DNA from: DATDRM01 sp035291705
GTDB lineage: Bacteria > Chloroflexota > Anaerolineae > Anaerolineales > UBA4823
Direction: 5' to 3'
Assembly (NCBI GenBank): GCA_035291705.1
Contig: DATDRM010000242.1
Span: 1 to 11,625, forward strand
Length of the DNA: 11,625 nucleotides
Position 1 is the first letter of the stretch; each line of letters begins with the position of its first letter. Below, one piece after another: positions 6,595-11,625 of the stretch. The notes beneath the pieces are model-generated. The model did not search any database and was not told the DNA's origin. It worked only from the letters and a program-made list of their open reading frames with translations. The position numbers and the translations under genes are program-made.

Positions 6595-7305
6595 CTAAGG
6601 TTCCACCGGGTTATTCACACGCACCTGGATGACACAAGGCGGCAAAGACTCTCCTTGGTTGTCCGTCACAACCAGTCGCAACATATAATCTCCAGGGGAT
6701 AAAGCACCTGTGTCCCATTGACCGAGCTCACCTTCCTGTACGATTGCCCTTCCTGCAAGTATTGTCAGCCAAACCGTTTCTCCAGGACGGGCAATCTCAT
6801 ATTTGTAAAAACCAAAATTGGGGATGTTCGCGGTCCCCTCAACTTTAATGATGCCGCTTACCTCGACACCAGGCTTGGGTTCGGTCAAGATCACTTGTCC
6901 AGGAACACATCCCTCTCCGCCAGGTCCCTCAGCGGTCGGGCTCGGAAGCATGTTTTCTCCAATCTCCTGGGTTCCAGAGATATCCGCTGGGGTGACTGGC
7001 AGGGTATTGGTCGAAGTTGCCAGGACATCCAACGTCGGCGTGATCAATGGGTTCGACCCCGGGTAGGAGGGAGCGATAAACGAGACCAAGACGAACTCCG
7101 CGACAGCCATTACCAGGAGCAGCACCACCATACTCGCCGACTGATTGAGGCGGGATTGAGCGCTTTCTCGCTCCAGACCAAAAGCTGCCTCACGCATCTC
7201 ACTCCAGGCGAGGATAAACTTCCGAATATATACCAGCCCTCCCAAGATGAGCAGCAAATAGATCCAGATTTCATAAGCCCTGAAAAAGCGAAGCGCTTCT
7301 TCCAT
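6595..7305 (-). CDS. Two-TM membrane protein with extracytoplasmic Ig-like domain
   Basis: This 236-residue protein is not one I can name by function. Visible parts are a first hydrophobic helix (about 11-28), a short charged Arg/Glu-rich loop probably in the cytoplasm (29-57), a second helix (about 59-78), a Thr/Ser/Pro-rich linker (80-130), and a C-terminal beta-rich domain (about 133-230). The domain reads like a bacterial Ig-fold: EPKPGVEVSGIIKVEGTA, FYKYEIARPG, LGQWDTGALSPGDYMLRLVV. Similar Ig-like domains decorate penicillin-binding and other cell-surface proteins in Chloroflexota (from memory). Cys133 and Cys224 flank the domain and could form a disulphide, which fits an outside location. 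The ATG at 7305 is preceded by AGGA at proper spacing. An upstream in-frame GTG at 7335 has no ribosome site and was rejected. The gene follows pnp by 39 bases. Confidence 0.8.
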   Translation of the reverse strand: MEEALRFFRAYEIWIYLLLILGGLVYIRKFILAWSEMREAAFGLERESAQSRLNQSASMVVLLLVMAVAEFVLVSFIAPSYPGSNPLITPTLDVLATSTNTLPVTPADISGTQEIGENMLPSPTAEGPGGEGCVPGQVILTEPKPGVEVSGIIKVEGTANIPNFGFYKYEIARPGETVWLTILAGRAIVQEGELGQWDTGALSPGDYMLRLVVTDNQGESLPPCVIQVRVNNPVEP

Positions 7306-7331
7306 CTTTGTTCCTGAATGGAATGGAAAAG

Positions 7332-7344
7332 CCACTGCCAGTGG
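7332..7344 (-). terminator. Short GC-rich palindrome after pnp stop (weak terminator or attenuator)
   Basis: On the minus strand, directly after the pnp TAA, CCACTGGCAGTGG folds into a 5-bp stem with a GGC loop and is followed by CTTTTCC. The stem is short and the T-run is only four, so it probably gives partial termination at most between pnp and the two-TM gene. Confidence 0.3.
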
Positions 7345-8193
7345 TTACAAGTTACGCAATACACCTTTAATGATCTCGGTAAGCCGGGGGACGATGATCT
7401 TACCGGCAGCCAGTACCTCTTCATGAGTGGTAAGCGTATCTCCATCCAAATTAGCCTTGTTGCTGATGGTGGATATTCCTAAGACGCGCATGCCACCATG
7501 GCGTGCTACCGTCACCTCCGGAATAGTAGACATACCAACCGCGTCCACGCCGATCGCGCGCAGAAAACGCAGGTCAGCAGAGGTTTCAAAGGAAGGTCCT
7601 GCCAGACAAACATATACTCCCTGGCGGAGCTCGATACCGTGTTCTGCAGCCACCTGGCGAGCCAAATCGCCCAGCTGGCGGTCATAGGCGCCCCCCATAT
7701 CCGGGAAGCGAGGACCAAGTTTATCCAGGTTGGGGCCGCGCAATGGACTTAGCCCAGCCATGCCCATTATGTTGAGATGGTCGGTGATCAACATCAGGTC
7801 ACCTGGCTCAAAAGTTGGATTAACCGCCCCGGCGGCGTTGGTCGCAATTAAGATTTCCACTCCCAGGCGTTGCATGACGCGCACCGGTAAGCCAATTTGC
7901 GACATACTATGCCCCTCATAATAATGGGCGCGTCCTTGCATCACCATAACTTTCTGACCTTCGAGCTGACCGATGACCAGCCGACCTCGATGGCCCTCCA
8001 CAGTAGAGACCGGCCAAAAAGGCAGATCGCTGGTTACAATCACAGTAGCGTTTTCAACCGAATCCGCCAGCGAGCCAAGACCTGAACCGAGGATGATCCC
8101 GATGCGGGGTGCTAGTTTTATCTGAGTCCGAACTGCATGCGCTGCCTGGTCGATCTCCGAAAGTGTAATATATTCACCCATAAAGTTTCTCAT
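7345..8193 (-). CDS. punA: Purine nucleoside phosphorylase (trimeric, inosine/guanosine type)
   Basis: This 282-residue cytosolic enzyme splits purine (deoxy)nucleosides with phosphate into base and (deoxy)ribose-1-phosphate for purine salvage. Hallmarks with this start are GSGLG (36-40, phosphate site), GHRGR (67-71), GRAHYYEGH (87-95), NAAGAVNP (119-126), LAGPSFET (197-204) and VGMSTIPEV (219-227), then SNKA at 244-247. Glu203, Met221 and Asn245 line up with Glu201, Met219 and Asn243 of the human trimeric enzyme. Asn245 favours 6-oxopurines and argues against a methylthioadenosine phosphorylase, which has Asp there. Start: the ATG at 8193 overlaps the previous gene's TGA as ATGA, suggesting translational coupling. 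A second ATG at 8181 (four codons in) has a weak GAGA and is equally possible. Being coupled to a tyrosine-recombinase-like gene is odd for a salvage enzyme. Confidence 0.96.
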   Translation of the reverse strand: MRNFMGEYITLSEIDQAAHAVRTQIKLAPRIGIILGSGLGSLADSVENATVIVTSDLPFWPVSTVEGHRGRLVIGQLEGQKVMVMQGRAHYYEGHSMSQIGLPVRVMQRLGVEILIATNAAGAVNPTFEPGDLMLITDHLNIMGMAGLSPLRGPNLDKLGPRFPDMGGAYDRQLGDLARQVAAEHGIELRQGVYVCLAGPSFETSADLRFLRAIGVDAVGMSTIPEVTVARHGGMRVLGISTISNKANLDGDTLTTHEEVLAAGKIIVPRLTEIIKGVLRNL

Positions 8194-9104
8194 TTCACTA
8201 TAGAGGATATTTCCGGACGTTCTCCGCAAGCGACCGCCAAGCGGCGGAGCAGTGCCCGAGTAGAAAGGGGATTGCTATGGCCTAACAGGGATTGAATTTC
8301 AGTGATCGTCCGGCCAGTCTGTGCCATGCGTAGCGCTGCGGTATGCCGCACCAGGCGCGGTGAAAGCAGGATTGGCGGTGTGACCATCCGACCCCAATGG
8401 CGTAATACCTGCCAGATTCCCTGGCGGCTCATTCTTCCATCCATCTGGCTGATAAACAAGGCTTGCTCATCGGTACGATGGCTTAATTCCGGCCGTCCTT
8501 CCAGCAGATAGCGTTCCAGGGATTGGGTAGCGTTGCCCATCGACAGCCAGGCATCTTCCCGATCGTCGAGAAGGATATGCACTTTGCCAGCCTGCAGGTT
8601 TATTTCCGGCAGGTCGAGCGCCGTCAGGGCACCTACCGAAAGCCCGGTTTCCAATAAGAGCATCAGGATCGCCAGGTCTCGGCGCGCTCGCGGACGAGGG
8701 GAAGCTTCGATCACTGAGCATAGCCTGGTGATCTGGCCTGGCGTCAGGCATTGGGGAGCTGGGATAGGAGAGACCGAGGAGATAATCCCGTCTATCAGAT
8801 CGGAGTCCGCAGCGAGCGCATCGACCGCGAGCAGGCCTTGCCGGGATAAATAGGCGGCAAATCGCCGCAAAGTGACCCACCGGCGGACAAGGGTGCTATA
8901 ACGCCGGCCGGACTGACGCTCAGATTCGAGAAACCGCGCCACTTGCCCCGGATTTAAATCAGGCAACTGCGGTGGGCGGCGTAAGGTATCCATTAAATAT
9001 TTCAAAAAAACACGCAGATCGCTTGCATAAGCCAGCCGCGTGCTTTCTGCGTAGGCCGGTTGGGCCTCTAAACTGGCCAGAAAGGCGTTTACCTGAGTCT
9101 CCAT
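8190..9104 (-). CDS. XerC/D-like tyrosine recombinase homologue lacking most catalytic residues
   Basis: This 304-residue protein has normal XerC/XerD length and layout. A SAM-like core-binding domain (about 1-90, with STRLAYASDLRVFLKYL and LVRRWVTLRRFAAYLSRQG) is followed by a catalytic-type domain (about 118-295). The fold signature is clear: LLETGLSVGALTALD (150-164), LSPRLVRHTAALRM (247-260) and IQSLLGHSNPLST (270-282). Compared with E. coli XerD, the first catalytic Arg (TGLR) is Ser156, the hairpin Lys is lost, the box II His is Arg250 and the nucleophilic Tyr position is Leu near 286. Only Arg253 and His276 of the active site remain. It should still be able to bind DNA but not cut it, so a structural, regulatory or partner role is inferred. 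The reading frame is intact and coupled to pnp by ATGA, which argues against a decaying pseudogene. A GAGGAG lies 11 bases before the ATG. Confidence 0.88.
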   Translation of the reverse strand: METQVNAFLASLEAQPAYAESTRLAYASDLRVFLKYLMDTLRRPPQLPDLNPGQVARFLESERQSGRRYSTLVRRWVTLRRFAAYLSRQGLLAVDALAADSDLIDGIISSVSPIPAPQCLTPGQITRLCSVIEASPRPRARRDLAILMLLLETGLSVGALTALDLPEINLQAGKVHILLDDREDAWLSMGNATQSLERYLLEGRPELSHRTDEQALFISQMDGRMSRQGIWQVLRHWGRMVTPPILLSPRLVRHTAALRMAQTGRTITEIQSLLGHSNPLSTRALLRRLAVACGERPEISSIVK

Positions 9105-9125
9105 AGCAACGACGACTCCTCAATA

Positions 9126-9155
9126 AACCAAAAGCTCTCACCTAAGCCTTTGGTT
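9126..9155 (-). terminator. Hairpin in the ltaE/recombinase-like gap (terminator or leader structure)
   Basis: On the minus strand AACCAAAGGCT, loop TAGGTGAG, AGCTTTTGGTT forms an 11-bp stem with one G-U wobble. The wobble pairs only in minus-strand RNA (it is A/C on the other strand), which supports function in that transcript. It is followed by TATTGAGGAG. It lies 51 bases after the threonine aldolase stop and 22 bases before the next ATG. It could end ltaE transcripts or regulate the downstream message. Confidence 0.45.
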
Positions 9156-9204
9156 CTATGCATGGCGATCGGGAAAACCTATCACGCCCTCCTTGGCTGA
9201 ATAT

Positions 9205-9213
9205 ATTATATCA
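9205..9213 (-). promoter_or_regulatory. Possible extended -10 promoter for the recombinase-like/pnp genes
   Basis: On the minus strand the sequence TGATATAAT is an exact extended -10 element (TG-N-TATAAT). It overlaps the last codons of the threonine aldolase gene. No good -35 is found at 15-18 bases upstream, which extended -10 promoters can tolerate. Transcription would begin near 9198 and give a leader of about 94 bases that contains the hairpin at 9126-9155. Confidence 0.35.
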
Positions 9214-10255
9214 TAGTCTCACCGATTAGCTCTCTAAACGCACCGATGGCCGCTTCCACGCCGATATCGTCTACCCAACAATGGGTGACCAGGCGAAAGC
9301 GACGTCCGCTAACCACGCCAACCCGCACCCCCATTCGAGCGAGCTGTGCCGCTATTTCGGCCGCGCTGAGCGAGACTTCCTCCCCAAGAGAAAGGAATAC
9401 CATGTTGGTGTAAGGTGTTCCCGGGTCAAGCACCAGACCTGGGACAGTCGCCAATCCCTGGGCGAGCCGCTTCGCCCGAACGTGATCTTCACCTAAGCGA
9501 TCCGCCATCGTTTCCAAGGCAACGATCCCGGCTGCGGCCAGCACTCCCGCTTGCCGCATTCCACCTCCCAATTGCTTGCGGATGCGGCGAGCGCGGGTGA
9601 TAAAATCGGTCGAGCCACAGAGGATGGAACCGACTGGCGCGCTCAAACCTTTGCTGAGGCAAAAGGTCACCGAATCAGCCGGCCCTGCAAGGTCTATGGC
9701 ACTTACCCCCAACGCCACGGCAGCGTTAAATATCCTGGCTCCGTCCAGATGTAGCCGTAACCCATGCTGGTGAGCCAGCTCACCGACTGATTGGGTGTAA
9801 CCCGCCGTAAGCGCCACTCCACCACAGCGGTTGTGCGTGTTCTCGAGGGCGACCAAGCGCGAGACAGGGTAATGAACGTCATCTGGCCGGATAGAAGCCA
9901 GGATATCATCTGAAGCCAGGGTGCCGTCGGCCTGGTTGGGGATCGGTCGCGGATGAATCCCACCCAATGCGGAAATCCCACCTGCTTCGAACAGGTATGT
10001 GTGCGCCTTATCCCCCAGGATGAGCTCATCCCCGCGGCCACAATGCGCCAGGACCGCCGCCAGGTTTCCCATGGTGCCCGAGGACACGAAAAGGCCATCT
10101 TCTTTCCCCATCAATGCGGCTGCCATCTCCTGGAGGCGGTTGACTGTAGGATCTTCACCAAAGACATCATCCCCCACCACAGCCCCAGCCATCGCGGCGC
10201 GCATGGCTGGGGTGGGCTGGGTGACAGTATCTGAACGCAGATCAACGATGTCCAT
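9206..10255 (-). CDS. ltaE: Low-specificity L-threonine aldolase
   Basis: This 349-residue fold-type I PLP enzyme splits L-threonine or L-allo-threonine to glycine and acetaldehyde. The length is close to E. coli LtaE. Landmarks are DLRSDTVTQPTPAMRAAM (5-22), VGDDVFGEDPTVN (27-39), SSGTMGNLAA (58-67, phosphate contact), AHTYLFEAGG (84-93) with His85 stacking on the PLP ring, LENTHN (137-142), LHLDGARIFNAA (168-179) with Asp171 and Arg174, and CLSKGLSAPVGS (199-210) with the Schiff-base Lys202. All key residues are present. The ATG at 10255 is preceded by GGAGGG eight bases upstream, inside the end of the pseudouridine synthase gene; the two genes overlap by 14 bases, so they are probably translated from one mRNA. 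Confidence 0.96.
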   Translation of the reverse strand: MDIVDLRSDTVTQPTPAMRAAMAGAVVGDDVFGEDPTVNRLQEMAAALMGKEDGLFVSSGTMGNLAAVLAHCGRGDELILGDKAHTYLFEAGGISALGGIHPRPIPNQADGTLASDDILASIRPDDVHYPVSRLVALENTHNRCGGVALTAGYTQSVGELAHQHGLRLHLDGARIFNAAVALGVSAIDLAGPADSVTFCLSKGLSAPVGSILCGSTDFITRARRIRKQLGGGMRQAGVLAAAGIVALETMADRLGEDHVRAKRLAQGLATVPGLVLDPGTPYTNMVFLSLGEEVSLSAAEIAAQLARMGVRVGVVSGRRFRLVTHCWVDDIGVEAAIGAFRELIGETMI

Positions 10256-11171
10256 CGTTTAAACCCTCCAATACGCGAGTTAGATCCTCCGGCAACGGCG
10301 CTTCAAAAGTACGTGCTACCGCCTCGCCGGGCAGCTGGATGGTCAGGCGGGCGGCGTGCAAGAAATGTCGTGCTAGAGGTAAGCTGGGATGCGCTCGCCC
10401 ATAGATAGTATCACCAACTACCGGGCAACCCAAAAAAGCCAGGTGGAGGCGAATCTGATGTGTGCGACCAGTGATGGGGTGAACTTCCAGCAAACTGTGA
10501 GCGGGGAATCTTTGCAGGGTGTGGTACTCGGTGAACGCGAGGCGTCCCTTTCCGGGGGGGACCACAGCCATTTTCTTCCGTTGCCCCGGATCGCGCCCAA
10601 TTGCCGCTTCGACCCGCCCGCGTGGCGTCGGCGGGGCACCATCGACCAACGCCAGGTACATCTTCTCTACCAGGCGAGCGCGGAATTGATTTTGTAACCA
10701 ATGATAGGCGGCATCATTCTTGGCGAGCAGGATCAACCCCGAAGTATTTTTGTCCAGACGATGGACTACGCCTGGTCGTTGCTCCCCTCCAATACCTTCG
10801 AGATAGGGGACATGTGCCAAAGCGGCGTGAACCAGAGTGCCGGCTGAGTGCCCGGCCGCCGGGTGCACCACCATCCCGGCCGGCTTGTTCACCACCAGCA
10901 AATCTGCATTTTCAAAAACGATGTCGAGGGGAATCGCTTCCGGGATCAGATCGCTTGGTTGGGGAGGAGGGATGCGCACCTGCACCAGGGCTCGCTTTTC
11001 CAGCACCTGCCCCGCTTTGCGCGCCATCTGACCGTCAATGGTTACCAATCCAGCTTTGATTAATGCCTGCAAACGGGAACGAGACAAATCTGGCAGGGCA
11101 GCCACCAGGAATTTGTCCAGGCGTTGCTCTTCTCCACCTTCAAAATAAACTTTGAACAGGCGCTCATTCAC
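10242..11171 (-). CDS. rluD: RluA/RluD-family 23S rRNA pseudouridine synthase
   Basis: This 309-residue RNA-modifying enzyme converts uridines to pseudouridine, most likely in 23S rRNA helix 69 if it is a true RluD. An N-terminal S4 RNA-binding domain (about 16-63: RLDKFLVAALPDLSRSRLQ, GLVTIDGQ) precedes the catalytic domain. Catalytic landmarks are VVNKPAGMVVHPAAGH (93-108), GVVHRLDKNTSGL (134-146) with the nucleophile Asp140, and ITGRTHQIRLHL (residues near 233-244). The start is GTG at 11171, preceded by GGAGGAAGG at good spacing. It follows lspA by 23 bases, an arrangement common in many bacteria, and overlaps ltaE. The exact target uridines cannot be read from the sequence, and other RluA-family members share the motifs. 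Confidence 0.95.
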   Translation of the reverse strand: MNERLFKVYFEGGEEQRLDKFLVAALPDLSRSRLQALIKAGLVTIDGQMARKAGQVLEKRALVQVRIPPPQPSDLIPEAIPLDIVFENADLLVVNKPAGMVVHPAAGHSAGTLVHAALAHVPYLEGIGGEQRPGVVHRLDKNTSGLILLAKNDAAYHWLQNQFRARLVEKMYLALVDGAPPTPRGRVEAAIGRDPGQRKKMAVVPPGKGRLAFTEYHTLQRFPAHSLLEVHPITGRTHQIRLHLAFLGCPVVGDTIYGRAHPSLPLARHFLHAARLTIQLPGEAVARTFEAPLPEDLTRVLEGLNDGHR

Positions 11172-11194
11172 CCAGGCCTTCCTCCGGGATCGGA

Positions 11195-11625
11195 TCAGCC
11201 GTTTTTTTCCGAGGCGGAATCTGGTCCAGCTGATAGTTGGATGGGCTTTCCTTGGCGCTCTTTCAGCCAGACCCCAACGAGTAGCACGGCGACGCCAATC
11301 GAGATACTGGCATCCGCCACGTTGAAGACCGGAAAGCTACCAAGGGAGATGAAATCCGTCACCCAACCTATGCTCAAACGGTCGATTAAGTTCCCCACCG
11401 CACCCCCGAACTGCAGTCCCATCGCCAGGCGCAGCGGCCAGTCGCCAGGCGGCACCTGTGGGAAATAATACAGGATGGCAATGGCGACGACGATCGCCAG
11501 CACCATAAAGACATCGCCAAAGCTCTGCAACATCCCAAAAGCCGCACCGGTGTTCTTCCAGTGGACGATGCGCGCATAAGGCTCCAGCCATTCCCACGGG
11601 ACCCAGATCGCGCCCAGCTCTAATT
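11195..11625 (-). CDS. lspA: Lipoprotein signal peptidase (prolipoprotein signal peptidase II), 5'-truncated by window
   Basis: The frame is open to the right edge, so the first residues are outside; 142 residues remain of a usual 150-170. LspA is a four-helix inner-membrane aspartyl protease that removes the signal peptide from diacylated prolipoproteins. Visible signatures are HWKNTGAAFGML (the conserved N-GAAFG loop), a hydrophobic helix VFMVLAIVVAIAILYYF, GGAVGNLIDRL with the first catalytic Asp, GWVTDFI, and FNVADASI with the second catalytic Asp, followed by the last helix and a hydrophilic tail. An internal ATG at 11533 is not the start, because the NTGAAFG motif lies upstream of it in the same frame. 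The end of the gene reads GAA AAA AAC GGC TGA, a phased slippery heptamer. It is followed at 23 bases by rluD. Confidence 0.96.
   Translation of the reverse strand, partial: LELGAIWVPWEWLEPYARIVHWKNTGAAFGMLQSFGDVFMVLAIVVAIAILYYFPQVPPGDWPLRLAMGLQFGGAVGNLIDRLSIGWVTDFISLGSFPVFNVADASISIGVAVLLVGVWLKERQGKPIQLSAGPDSASEKNG

Noticed and set aside
8190..9104. Tyrosine-recombinase gene as a sign of an integrated element or att site
   Set aside because: There are no direct repeats, no tRNA end, no phage or plasmid genes nearby, and the catalytic residues are missing. It sits inside an apparent housekeeping operon.
9089..9163. A 24-codon ATG-started frame in the leader before the recombinase-like gene, overlapping its start
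   Set aside because: No ribosome site precedes the ATG and the frame owes its length to the hairpin sequence; there is no support for a leader peptide.

Overview
The window looks like a chromosomal core-type region of a moderately GC-rich bacterium, most probably a member of the Chloroflexota (class Anaerolineae or a relative). This assignment is an inference. It rests on the look of several proteins (a CapA-like C-terminus with a SQAHQPQ motif, a seven-TM/GAF/HTH regulator, a three-S1-domain protein, a two-TM protein with an outer Ig-like domain) and on a degenerate heptanucleotide spacer of a kind I associate with that phylum. No database search was possible. There is no rRNA, tRNA, CRISPR array, insertion sequence or prophage, and no gene-free stretch longer than about 100 bases.

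Layout. The left part (1-2346) is on the + strand: the 3' end of a CapA-family gene, a purine-rich heptad-repeat spacer, dcd (dCTP deaminase) and a class I/II PLP aminotransferase. The aminotransferase meets the minus-strand block head-on at 2346/2371, where a 12-bp imperfect inverted repeat fills the junction. Everything from 11625 down to 2371 is on the minus strand. In transcription order it is lspA (5'-truncated by the window), an RluD-type pseudouridine synthase, a low-specificity L-threonine aldolase, a short leader-like gap, a tyrosine-recombinase-like gene, purine nucleoside phosphorylase, a two-TM Ig-like membrane protein, a GNAT acetyltransferase, a large membrane regulator, an S1-domain RNA-binding protein and comEA. 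Several junctions overlap (rluD/ltaE by 14 nt, recombinase-like/pnp by ATGA, regulator/S1 gene near a TGATG), so much of this run is probably co-transcribed, with a possible internal promoter at about 9205-9213.

Functions. Most genes are housekeeping: lipoprotein signal-peptide processing (lspA), rRNA modification (rluD), amino-acid and PLP chemistry (ltaE, aminotransferase), and purine and pyrimidine nucleotide metabolism (pnp, dcd). ComEA points to DNA uptake at the envelope, though no comEC is visible here. No classical defence or mobile system is present. The most interesting items are the tyrosine-recombinase-like protein, which has lost the catalytic tyrosine and most other active-site residues yet stays intact beside pnp; the membrane protein that couples a HisKA_7TM-like region and a GAF-like region to a C-terminal helix-turn-helix instead of a kinase; and a correctly phased A-AAA-AAC slippery heptamer at the end of lspA, whose -1 frame would end just inside the rluD start.
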